Assembly: GCA_000320545.1 (NCBI GenBank) | Contig: ADNK01001142.1 | Span: 17,501-42,971, forward strand | Source: Bigelowiella natans CCMP2755 | Taxonomy: Eukaryota > Cercozoa > Chlorarachniophyceae | Direction of reading: 5' to 3' | DNA length: 25,471 bases | Shown here: positions 1 to 12,618 of the stretch, piece by piece | Layout of the letters: the number at the start of each line of letters is the position of its first letter | Numbering within the stretch: the stretch's first letter is position 1 | The notes under the pieces: model-generated | Database searches by the model: none | The model's input: only the letters and a program-made list of their open reading frames with translations | What the model was told of the DNA's origin: nothing | Program-made: the position numbers and the translations under genes

Positions 1-119
1 ATAAAATCGTTGTCGCAATTATTAACAACAAGCGGTTTTTGGTCTATCCGCCTCCACCTCAAAGCTCTTCCATTACACAACCGTCTCGACGCCTTCTTTA
101 ACTACAGGGAGGAGGAGAC

Positions 120-1290
120 ATGTCTGGAGCATCTCGAGGCGCTAAGTCTACCGCAGGCACTCTCAGAAGGCCTATTACCTCGGAAAGGAAGCTCAATAAA
201 TTGATCCCGAAGAATCCTAAATACAAGAAGGTGGGCTGATGGAGGAGTTCAATGCTATGAAGGAAAGTTTTGGTGAGAGTTAACCCCCTATTTATGCGCA
301 GGTTAAAGCGGTAACGAGGACAGGCACACATGCGGGAAATGTGAAAAAGAAGCTCAACACCAAGGTCAAGCCCAAAAGAGCGTCATGGCCAGACGCTCAC
401 CTCACAATCCTATTATTCCGATGTTCATGCTAACTGGTAGGGGGAGATTTTCAAGAGGATGGGACGAGACACACTGAGGAAGCACATAGAGGAATATGAA
501 TGCAAGGAAGAAAATGTTGCTGATTTAACAGGTCTAGTCTAATCGACATTAACGTGCCGTGGGTGATGGTACACATTGCAGCAAGTGACGTGTTCTCTAG
601 TGGTATGATTGGGCATTACTTCTGCAGATTCCTTTTCTAAAATGGCGACGGTTGTAACAGTGGGAGAAGATGCACAAACCAACTTGACACAAATGGTAGA
701 ATTGCTCGCGAAGTCCAACCATCGTGTCCGAGGGCAGCTTCATTAACCAAAGACGTCGTTTTTCAGAACTACCTTCTCCTGGATCTGCGGGAAGAAGAGG
801 CGTTTGAAAGCTGTCGAATAATAGGGGGTACAGCAGCTAACTAGCCATTCCTTGCGTGCTACTGGCACATTCTGCATGCGCGGCCTGATTTGTTCCTCCT
901 GGTGTTGCCAGCTGTTCATTTCCCCGTTGTCAAGATCCGAAGAGATCAATGGGGATCCAAGCTATACGCATATGTAGTAAGAACTGCACGTGATCGTGCA
1001 CAGAGCAGAAGATGCAAATCAGAGCGAGATGGTTGCCTGCCTACCAGCGATTGTGTATTATAGAACGTGTTGTGACTTTGTTGCCTTTCGTAATATCGTG
1101 CCTCCTTTCCCCACGAATTGCAGAAAAACAAGGAGGGGAAAAGCATCATTATTTACGATGAAACGGAGTCAAAAACGGTCGTTATTGTAATTTTTATGAT
1201 TCGATCATCGTCTACTTTGTTTGCTTCATCCATATATGATTCGTTCTCTCTTTCTTCTTCCTCTTTCTTCTCTCTCTCTCTGAGTGTGTA

Positions 1291-1323
<33 letters not shown>

Positions 1324-1895
1324 GTGGCGGGTATGATCCCCCCTCCCCCCCATATTTCTTGTGAAGAAATTTCATAATTCCTGATTTCTTGGAGAGAGTG
1401 TTCTCCTTCTCTTGCACTTCGTGTACTCTTTCGCTCAATCTTCTCCCCCCTCTGGCCTGTTGGTGGTGGGGAAACTCACAATTGGTCTCAGGGCTCCGAG
1501 GCGGCGACTACGATGACTCAAAAAGGCTTTGATAACGTGTTCTTACTCACAGGAGGTACGGGATGCTGTGATTCTCAACATGCTCGCATTATCCCCATCA
1601 CCATGTTTCTAACAATATCATGCTGGAATGGCGCGTGTTCGTCGTTGAGCCGACGCCGCTCTCAAAGTTTTTTTTAGCTGCATTTACTTTCCGATTGCAA
1701 GGCATAACGTTGTCTTGGTATGCTCTTATACGTGACTAATCTATGCGGTAACGGTTGGCAGGACTGAAGCGGTTTGCAAAAAGGCATTCGGATCTGGTAT
1801 TTATTTTACGTATGTTTCGTAGCGCCAACAACATCAGAAAGATTAGGATTAAAGCCACACAAAAGACAACAGCTGAACAAATATGGAGAGATCAA

Positions 1896-1949
<54 letters not shown>

Positions 1950-2209
1950 AGATTTTACGTGCGATGAGTCAGCATGAAACTTGACTTTCGATGCGAAATG
2001 AGTGGTTTTATGAATTCCTATGGCGGATCACACAGGTGGTGGGAGACAACCAATATGAAGGCATGGCAGATTCTGTGCTTCCGTCGCGCATAGCTTCTAC
2101 TTTCGTGTCGCGACAAGTCTCCCGTGCGGGATCTATAGCTCCTTCCCGAACGACCTCTAAAGTACCATCGCCCAAGAATTCTTCGCGCAAAATGAAGAAA
2201 CGATTCTGA
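120..2209 (+). CDS. CEP41: CEP41-like centrosomal/ciliary protein with rhodanese domain, 10 exons
   Basis: Exons I can join in phase: 120-230, 302-364, 441-531, 628-695, 767-827, 912-973, 1124-1177 (or to 1186), 1492-1555, 1762-1796, 2036-2209; about 260 aa. The ATG at 120 follows an in-frame stop at 99-101. The N-terminus carries KLNKLIPKNPKYKK, like the IPQNPRY motif of animal CEP41. The rhodanese domain runs NYLLLDLREEEAFESCRIIG, AVHFPVVKIRRDQW, KNKEGKSIIIYDE, SEAATTMTQKGFDNVFLLTG, GLKRFAKRH, matching CEP41 strand for strand. The usual rhodanese catalytic loop Cys is not evident, as in CEP41. The tail is Ser/Arg/Lys-rich and ends KMKKRF. Known of the family: CEP41 sits at basal bodies and cilia and supports axonemal tubulin glutamylation. 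Inferred: the organism has cilia or flagella. The exon 7 donor is the least certain junction. Confidence 0.87.
1268..1316. repeat. (CT)n followed by (GT)13 microsatellite
   Basis: A CT run at about 1268-1281 is followed by (GT)13 at 1291-1316. Both lie in the intron between exons 7 and 8 of the CEP41-like gene. Confidence 0.95.
1899..1946. repeat. (AT)24 microsatellite
   Basis: An uninterrupted AT run of about 48 nt inside the last intron (1797-2035) of the CEP41-like gene. Its translation gives a meaningless Ile-Tyr string, so it is not coding. Confidence 0.95.
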
Positions 2210-3277
2210 GCTGCCTGCTACACATAGCTAGATAGTCTACCATTCATTGCATCACGGTGATGTATCATTAGCCAGCATTGTGCATGTTTGTGCATTCTCT
2301 CGATTGCATTGTACCAAACCCGCGTAATTCGTGATCGATGTTGACATCTTTAGACCTATGCTACATGCACACGCATACGTACGTGCACTCGCTCGCGATC
2401 ATGCATGTGTCAGTTGGGCTGGCTATAGCTAGCTAGCTATAGCTGCTAGTTTTCTTCGCGCTCGATGCCGCAAAAAGACCCCGCCATGTAGAGCTGCGTT
2501 CATCATGATTTATCTCGCTAGCGTAGCTAGCAGTATCTGTGCATGCTGGATGTGACGTGCATGGACCTCATCACGCAACATTGCAACTGTGAGAGAGCGA
2601 GCACGTAGGCGCCTGCGCATCTATAGATATGCACTGTCTAGCATAATAGACACAGCAATACACTATATATATTATATATATTTTGTATTGCATGTCTATC
2701 ATAAGTTAGCTGTGCATTGCAACATGATGAACGAATGTGATTGTGTAGCTAGCAGTACGTCTGCTAGGCACTACCATCATGTTCATGCTCTAGATACTCG
2801 GGTGACTACGAACTAAAACTACGCAATGGCCGTACCGACTGTCCAGCTGTGCTATATATATGCATGTTATAATCGTACGATATAAGTAAGACGCCGGCGC
2901 AGATGCGCGTTAATTCTACGCTGCCGCTAAATAACGAACCATGTCGATATGTATTGTTTCATGTGAGTCTGTGGATAATAAGTGAGCTGTTTTAATTACA
3001 ACTTGATTCAATCGTTTTTGATAATAAAGTAAAACGATAAGGAAGACATAATCATAATTTATCTCTGTGTTACATCCCGCCGTCGCCTCATTGTCTCTGA
3101 ACAACTTGTGGCTTCATGTCGCCGCCAACTAATAAAACGGCTCCACTGCGGGGGGGTGGGGGGACGAGTAAAAAAATTCTACAAGTAAACTAATCTAAAG
3201 TTTGGACATCAATAGGGGGAGCACACGTTAAGTTCCGCCACGGATAGTGCCCAGGTAGGTATCATTATTCTATTATT
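2210..3277. other. Intergenic region, palindromic-tetramer rich; no gene seen
   Basis: This stretch separates the 3' ends of the convergent CEP41-like and glycosyltransferase genes. The first 700 nt are dense in CTAG, AGCT, CATG and GCATGC words, for example around 2430-2450 and 2515-2535, with a TA-rich patch near 2665-2690. No open frame shows a recognisable protein, and no clear poly(A) signal was found. Confidence 0.6.
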
Positions 3278-5642
<2,365 letters not shown>

Positions 5643-7064
5643 TCTGTGTAGGGATTTGGGATGTGGGAAAGTATAAGTGATCAGGACATGTATTCCCCGT
5701 CATTGACGGGGATTCGGGTGAATAAAGCTCTAGATCTGATTTTACCGTCAAAGTTCAATTATTTTCTTGTCGCATTTATGTTAACCTCATGTAATTTTTT
5801 GATTTTAAAATTACTGCCGATAAATTATTTTTGTTGAGTCTACCTTGGTAGCAAAACTGAAAATAAGTTTGCGTATCTTTTAGGGCTCCAAAATATGTAA
5901 TTTTGTACTGTAATCGTAAATATTATCTCTCTTGTTGTTTACTTATCCTGTCCTGCACTAAATATTACTGCAGTGAAATACTGCACATAATACGAGTACG
6001 TCGTTTCTAAACAAAATCTTGTCGCATCGGAAAATCCCTCGTTCTGGGAACCCAAATAGGAGATTGCGACATGAATATTGTTATGAAAACGATGGCCGTT
6101 TTTCCATTTTCCCATCCAAAGGATACGTCGCACGTCAAAATCTAGATCTACGAGCCACCGAAAACTGATGTGTCTCGAAGTGCGAAGAGCATGGGAGAAG
6201 GACTGGGTTCGCAATTTCTCTTCATCTGAAAACGTCGTGATCAGAATGCGCAATCACAGAACACAGGACACATGGCCTACGAGAGGAGTCATGTTTCAAA
6301 ACATGTTCGGTCGCTAATGCTGCCCTTCCATCCGTGCTCGTGAAGTTGACGGCCTGAGAAGAAATCCATGTGCTGCAATGAGTTGCTTTTGGTTGGATCT
6401 TGATGGCAGTTGTGGCAAATGACAGTTGTGGAGTTGTGGAGATGACACTTGTGGAAAAAGTGAACAAAAATTGACAAAAGCGCTGGAGCGGTGAATCGGA
6501 TCAAACTGCTCTAGTGGTAGCAACGTGCAGCATGAGCGTCGAGTTTTGTCTGTCATGGAGGTGCATGATGTGTCATGTGTTGGCAAAACTCTGCATTGCT
6601 GATGTGACATTGAAAGTTGCATGATGAATCACGCATGGGGTGCCATGCATGTGCGTAGATTTTTGGTAGTGTCCGCTATGGATCGCAGCTTGCAACTGCC
6701 CCGCCGCGCCAAGAGCACTAGAGCATGTTCCTTCGAACGTGAGAGCGATGCGCCAACGATTCACACTTTGCAATTCACTGCACATGCTAGCATGCTGACA
6801 TGGCACATTAGTTTTTCGATCGTGCAAGTCAAGATGCACACACATCCAAACATCTTATGCATGGCTGCATTGTAGACACTGATGGACACGCAACATCATA
6901 CAAGATTTTTCATGGAAAGCAAACATGCGCAGCGCACAATCGAGCGCTTATTTTGAATTACAATGTGTTGCATTAGGCATTGTTCAAAAACTTAAATCGT
7001 GTATAATGTCGCTAAAATAATGATATCGTATGGTACGTTTTCACTAAACCAAACATACAATTCG
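5643..7064. other. Intergenic region upstream of paralogue A; no gene recognised
   Basis: This region lies between the start of paralogue A and the stop codon of the DUF423 gene, both on the minus strand. It should hold the promoter of paralogue A. The left part is AT-rich. From about 6500 to 6960 it is rich in CATG and ATGCAT words. A minus-strand frame at 6253-5939 is open for 104 codons but resembles nothing I know and has no splice support. Confidence 0.55.
5694..5712. promoter_or_regulatory. Perfect 9-bp inverted repeat with TGACG cores, upstream of paralogue A
   Basis: TCCCCGTCA and TGACGGGGA are separated by a single T, 52-70 nt upstream of the paralogue A start codon. The arms present two opposed TGACG half-sites of the kind bound by bZIP dimers. 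The regulatory role is inference from position and symmetry only. Confidence 0.35.
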
Positions 7065-8014
7065 CTACCAACCAAAACCGAGAGCAAGCCACCCACCAAT
7101 CAAAAATAAACCTGGTATGTATGTTTAACGAACAGTGATGTCGTGTAGTTTATGATTGATGTCTATTTCATTTTGAAAAGATACTATTTGTTCGAGTTCT
7201 TTCTGCTAGAATCGATCGATTTAGAGTGAAAACACTTCTTAATTCGATACAGTCACGTCAGTAAATATCCACTAAAATAACTTTTGGTACTTATCGACCT
7301 CCGATTGGTGTAATGGCACCTAGCTTACGATTTCCACTCAATACCATAGCGTACAATGACCCACTGCATAATAATAAATTGAATTAGCCCCATTCTCTTT
7401 TCAAAAATTTATCCGTTTTCCATCACTTACGGACATGTATGTGAAAAACGTGCACATCACCTGAAGATAAGAATTCCAGCTGAAAAAAATTGGCCAGCCT
7501 GCAATAGTGAATGTCGAATAAAATTTATTTTGAATCGAGAGACAAGGTACGATCGTACCATAAATCATATGCAAAATACTTAATTCTGTCATTATATCTT
7601 TAACCGGGTGATGAGCGACAAGAGATCATGGGTAATTTAAGTAATAAATGGATCGCGTGTTAAAAATCTATCTTTCTCACGTAAGATGATTTCGTCGATT
7701 TTCCGACAAGCGTTTGCGGTACAAACAGTAGCGCAAGGGAGTGGAATATATGGTAACGATTGCTTGTATCCCACACCTATTGTATCCACAAAAAACCATG
7801 CATATGTGAGCTCCCGATTCACTGACAACAACAGAGACGAATTCTACAACCACTATTACTACTATAATCACTACCTCGATCACCATAACCACTGGAATTA
7901 CAGCTACTACTCATATTATTGCTGCAGCGATCCCTGGAACTACCTCAAGCATGTAAGGATCGACTTTGGCTTTCAGAGCGTGCGCCCCGAAAGCTCCCAA
8001 GACCACGCCCAGCG
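7065..8014 (-). CDS. DUF423/TMEM256 family small membrane protein, 5' exon unresolved
   Basis: Five phase-matched exons on the minus strand: 8014-7944, 7776-7681, 7498-7461, 7363-7299 and 7111-7065 (stop TAG). Joined, they give the family signature in order: LGVVLGAFGAHALKAK, then VWDTSNRYHIFHSLALLFVP, AGQFFSAGILIFSGSLYAM, LGAITPIGG, and GGWLALGFGW at the C-terminus. Family members are about 110-130 aa with three or four membrane helices; bacterial YgdD and human TMEM256 belong here and no biochemical activity is established. The frame is closed just upstream of 8014, where an acceptor (TGTAG) sits, so a first exon must lie higher up. One candidate starts at 8428 and ends at a GTGAGA donor near 8285 in the right phase, but its peptide does not look like the family N-terminus. 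Confidence 0.88.
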
Positions 8015-9044
8015 CTACATTCCAGAAAATCAGCCCGTCACATTTTAATCACGAACCAAACGGACAATAATTGACAAATACAGTTTAAACAAACGGAATC
8101 CAAGGTGATTGATGGATTCGCAACTCTATTCGTAGAGCACCGACCCCCGGAGAATGCCCCAGCTTTCCACCTTATGTTATGTACAAGAGCTCTTACATTC
8201 AACACAGATTATCTAATGTTGAATCTAAGAGTAAATTACGAAAATATTGGTTTTTTCATATGGCAATGTATGCGTCATTGTCTCACCAGATTGAGGAGGT
8301 TTGGAAGTTAGCAGCCATTGCTCGTACAGATAGAGCACCGCTCGTTTGTTGCGTCCAAAACCATAGCCTTTACATCCTGCGACAACACTATCACTTGAAT
8401 TAATTTTTCGCACGTATTTCCCTTCCATTGGATAGGATTTTAGAGGAAAGGCTCATAAATCGCCTCAACTATACAAAAGAGTGTATACATGTTTTCTCCA
8501 GTGTTATCTTTTGTCGAAGGCCTTTAATCGCCTATAATCTATTTGCGACTTCGCAGATTTATTATTCTAGCACACGACGATTGAAATACCAACGAATCAA
8601 CCGATCAGTTCACTCAAGAGAGTTTACTCACTCATTGGATGTTACGACACCAGAATTAACAGTCCTCACAAAAAATAATCTGAATAAATTGCATTACGAC
8701 ATACTGAGCTATATGTCGCAGAACTAAAATCCTGTCCTTCTGAGGACCTAGGAAAAAGTCAGATCGATAATATATGTTCTGACAACATCTGTTGAAGTGA
8801 AGTGTTGTGCATTCTAGAGCATTCCCCCCCGTGATATAGTGCACAGCCACCCAACGCTGTAGCTCTACATCCAAAAACCGATGGTACAATGTTACCACAG
8901 TTTGAAGATCTCTTTCGTCATTTCAATTTTTACCCTGGGATTGGCTCTTCAAGACGAACCTGACATACAGGTACAGCTGGGGGGCAGTCATGCACACATT
9001 TAATAATTTATGACTCTCTCTCCCCCCCCCCTTCCCCCCCCCCC

Positions 9045-9118
<74 letters not shown>

Positions 9119-9232
9119 CATAGGGAGCATCAGGCTAGAATATGAGCACACACGAGAGCCTATTTCGTGTCTAATATCCAAACCAATTCGAAAATAGGGC
9201 CAGAAAACTCTTGATGAGATACCACGGTAAGT
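8015..9232. other. Spacer between the divergent DUF423 and paralogue B genes
   Basis: This stretch should contain the missing first exon of the DUF423 gene (minus strand) and the promoter of paralogue B (plus strand). It has no recognisable protein on the plus strand. The right end is a C-rich and dinucleotide-repeat block (9021-9116). Confidence 0.5.
9021..9116. repeat. C-tracts, (CA)n and (GA)n compound repeat
   Basis: C-runs at about 9021-9045, CA at about 9047-9082 and GA at about 9086-9116. The block lies roughly 120-250 nt upstream of the likely start of paralogue B, so it may sit in its promoter or 5' leader. Confidence 0.93.
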
Positions 9233-10620
9233 GTGAAGTTCATTGACCACTCATTTCAAATTCTACAATATGGCTTCCGTCACCCTTACAACAGTTCTAT
9301 CCTCTCCATCCCTTTCCCGACTAGGACTAGCAATAAATCTAGCATATTCCTCGAGGGCGAGAAAATGACTACGATAAACGCGGAGGGGAGTGAGAAAGAA
9401 GTTCAATATCTCCTCGAAGACATTGACGTGATGATAGGAAGCGCTCACTTGGAATCAGACTCTGAAGCGTTGACAGCGATGAACACAAAGCAAACGGAGA
9501 TGGGGTGGGTGTGCACGCACTTTCCCCCAACGACCAGAGATGTTTTGTGTTTTCCATCCAGTCATTTTCCGAATACGAAAATGTGATAGCAACGCCGTTT
9601 CTAAGCGATATATGTACCTTTTTACCGCTCTCAGGCCGATTATTATCACCGAGGCAAAACGCCACTGGACAGATTCTTTTGCCATATTTGCTATAGGGCT
9701 GGACCACAGGAAAAAGCACATCTTGAATTTCTTCCGAACACTCGGCTTGAAAGACAGCGCTATTGTAGTCTCTGGCATCCGACCTGAAAGCCTGAATCAA
9801 ACCTCGCTACAACTGCTTGGGAGGGTGAGACTCAAAACACGGAAATCATGAACACTTCAGGACCGACTCCTCTAATATTCAGAATGACCTTCCCTTCCCT
9901 CTCCAAACACCTGTTCTTGCGCCTCTCTCTCTCTCTCTTTTTCTCTCTCTCTCTATGTGAGAGTGTGTGTTTGTGTTTGGTCATCGTGGATATCATCACT
10001 CCATTTTATCTGAAACACTCACGTGCCCAATCAGTTGGACAGAGAGTACACCATCAGCGGAGAGACGGTGCATTCCCCTCTGGCCGAGGTCGCAACAACG
10101 TACGCGCATCTAAAGGCCATCCAACGGTTCCTGAGGACAGATGCAGGTGCCTACACCAGGAAGAAGATGATCTGGCATTAGTTAGTGATATTATATTTAT
10201 CTCTTCGCAGCGAATAGTAAGTCATCTCGGCACGCTTTGTTTCCCTATGCGTGCGAGTTTAAATGACATGCAAATCGCAAACCTTTTGCTCCCACACCCC
10301 CGCCTGCCTTGAACGAGTAGAATACGGAGTGATATTCGAAGACGATGCCATTTTCGTCGACAACTACAAGCTGTATCTTGATGGAATCTCTGGACAGAGA
10401 GGAGGTGGGTTCATGAGCAACAACCCCGCACAAAAAACACGCACGTAGAAACAGCCGTCCATTGAATTTAGTCGCCGCAGTAGAGGGCATGTCATGTAGA
10501 GATTTTCTGCCGTCAGACGCAAATCTTAGTGATCTGATTCTGAATGAGCCGGTCCCAGGCCTCCTACGCATTTCTTGAAACCCCAAACTCTTCCCCGTTC
10601 TGATATGTGCCCCCCCCCCC

Positions 10621-10657
<37 letters not shown>

Positions 10658-10830
10658 TTTTCTTTCCCCCCCACCCTCTCAGCGACATTCATGGAAATGA
10701 TATCACGTCTTGTACATCGCGCACCTGCTGGCTGGGATGAGATCAACATGGGCCGATGTGTGTCAAAGTGCGCTCAAGATACATCATTGGTAGTTGATTC
10801 ATATTCTCTGTCCAACCCCCCCACCCACCC

Positions 10831-10897
<67 letters not shown>

Positions 10898-12618
10898 GTG
10901 CGTGTGCGCGTGCCATTCCCCATCGGAATGGCGGTTGGGTAGGTGAAGATAAAAGAAAGAGAAGTCATGAGTTGTTAGTCATGTGTCCTCTGCAGCTGAC
11001 TAGCCGTGTGCGTCCTGAGCAACCGGCTCGACATCATCCTCCCCTAATAACAGCTTACCGCCAATATTCTCTTTCTAGATGGACTTAGCCGATGGAATTC
11101 GAATGGTCAAGTCCCCGGAGCAATTCTGCTCATCAGCGTACATCATCAATCGTAAGTCGGCGAGATATCTGGCGAAGCTCTTCAGTCAAAACTTAAGGTT
11201 ATTGAGGAGGAGATTTACCTCGGTGTAACAGCCGAGTAATCAAGCGATCCCTCCGCTCTCGACATAAGCGATGTAACACATGCAATTGCTGCTGCAGCTC
11301 TACCTAACCCATCCCCCCCCCCCCCCCTCCCGAATCACACATTAGGTTTTCCAACGACAAAATGAAAGCAGGTGCCTTCGATAAGGGCGAGTATCAGCAG
11401 TACTCAATATCCCCCCGGCTGTTCAGGCAGGATGGCCGCTGCGGCGTGAATGGGTGCCAGGACCGGCGCGAGTGCATGGAATACACGCCTCAGTGCAAGG
11501 AATGGCGGCAGCCATGCGAGTGGACGCAGAGCTGCACGTCCGTGGATATCGCCTCCCCCCTCGTCCCCGAGCACGCTGCGTTCGCCAAGGCGTTCCCGGA
11601 GGCGAAGCTTGCAGCGCTCGAGGGGATGCGGACGGAGCTCAAGAAGAAGCATCTCCGGATCCGGTCGGTCTACGCGTTTCTGGACCAGTGCAGCTTCTTC
11701 ACGTTCCCCCTCGGCGTGATCAACCAGCTCAAGGTCGCGGAGGATCTTGACCTCATCGGCGACAAGAAGCCCTTCGTCTACATGCCGGAGGACACACAGT
11801 ACCACGACTGCGCCAGCAGCAACCTCACCGCCGCGGAGGCCGCAAAGACGCCTGACTTCTGGGAGAAGTGGTTTCGGCCCATCTCCGACGGCCTCGGAAA
11901 GGACGCCGACGAGAGCGAGGTGTGGGAGTTCTCCCAGCACTCGATCGTCACCGCTTTCTACCACCTCGACGGCGTCCACGCGTACCCGTACTCGAGCGAC
12001 GAGGACGTAATCACGGATACAGCCTGGATCTCGCGCATGCGCGCGAAGGCCTACCCCATCGTGGAGAAGTACATCCGGCCCAACGAGCGCTTCGTCAGCT
12101 TCGCCAAGAGCACGCTCGACGAGAGCCCCCCGGGAACCGACCCCTACCTCATCGGCGTGCACATGCGCGGCAGCGAAGAGTACGTTCACGCGAGGGTGGA
12201 CCCCTCTCTGTACATCTACAAGTCGGAGCAGGAGCTGAACACCCACCCCACCGGGAAGCTCTTCCTCGCGACCGACGACCGCAACTACACGAAGCTGGTG
12301 TCCGAGCGATTCGGCAAACAGCAGATCTGGGCGTCGCCGCAGAGCCTGGCGGAGCAGAAGCTCGCGGATGTGTTCAAAAACAGCAAGGATCGCGCCTCCG
12401 CCGAGGTCTTGATGGACTCGATCTTCCTCGCCATGAGCTCCAAGCTGATCAAGTGCTGGTCAGCTGTCTCCGAGTTTGCCGTGTACTTCCGGCGCACGCT
12501 TTTCCCCTCCATGGCCCCGCTGGCAATCGTCGATCTCGAGGCCGCCAACCAGGTGCAGGAGGACAAGGCCAAGTACTTGGACACGGAGGGCTACCACGCC
12601 GTCAATGTCGTAGTTTAG
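9233..12618 (+). CDS. GT25-type glycosyltransferase fused to fucosyltransferase-like domain (paralogue B)
   Basis: Exons: 9233 (or 9365)-9504, 9635-9824, 10035-10146, 10321-10404, 10683-10789, 11079-11197 and 11346-12618; all phases agree, giving 718 or 674 aa. GT25-like half: FAIFAIGLDHRKKHILNFF, then VATTYAHLKAIQRFL, the acidic motif YGVIFEDDAIF, GWDEINMGRC, and FCSSAYIINRKSARYL. A Cys-rich segment follows SISPRLFRQDGRCGVNGC. The last exon carries the fucosyltransferase-like half: TFPLGVINQLKVAEDL, FYHLDGVHAYPYSS, LIGVHMRGSEEYVHA (an HxRGS/D-type nucleotide-sugar motif), KLFLATDDRNYTKL, and a C-terminal LMDSIFLAMSSKLIKCWSAV. The last exon is far more GC-rich than the rest. The start is uncertain: no signal peptide is evident from either ATG, so an upstream exon may exist. 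Introns 1-3 hold CT/GT repeats. Confidence 0.85.
9926..9978. repeat. CT-rich then GT-rich low-complexity tract
   Basis: An imperfect CT run passes into GT-rich sequence within intron 2 of paralogue B (9825-10034). Confidence 0.85.
10611..10652. repeat. C11 followed by (CT)n
   Basis: Poly-C at 10611-10621 then CT to about 10652, in the intron before the exon at 10683. The pyrimidine-rich stretch leads into the CTCTCAG acceptor and may serve as its polypyrimidine tract. Confidence 0.9.
10833..10914. repeat. Compound (CT)n(GT)n microsatellite
   Basis: CT at about 10833-10864 followed by GT, with CG interruptions, to about 10912. It lies in the intron 10790-11078 of paralogue B. Confidence 0.93.

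Noticed and set aside
120-700. Degenerate transposon or Myb-like fragment, my first reading of the left edge
   Set aside because: The pieces join in phase into the N-terminal exons of the CEP41-like gene, which explains them better.
5939-6253. 104-codon minus-strand frame upstream of paralogue A
   Set aside because: No recognisable motif, no phase-compatible neighbours and atypical AT-rich codons; probably chance.
7686-8048. 120-codon plus-strand frame rich in Tyr/His/Asn
   Set aside because: It overlaps, antisense, the DUF423 exons at 7776-7681 and 8014-7944 and an intron triplet-repeat tract; no family resemblance.
8428-8727. 99-codon plus-strand frame
   Set aside because: No motif, no conserved look and no splice partner; lies in the spacer between divergent genes.
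11404-12246. 280-codon open frame antisense to paralogue B
   Set aside because: It is the reverse complement of a GC-rich coding exon; its composition (Val/Leu/Arg/Ala-rich) and lack of any motif fit a shadow frame.
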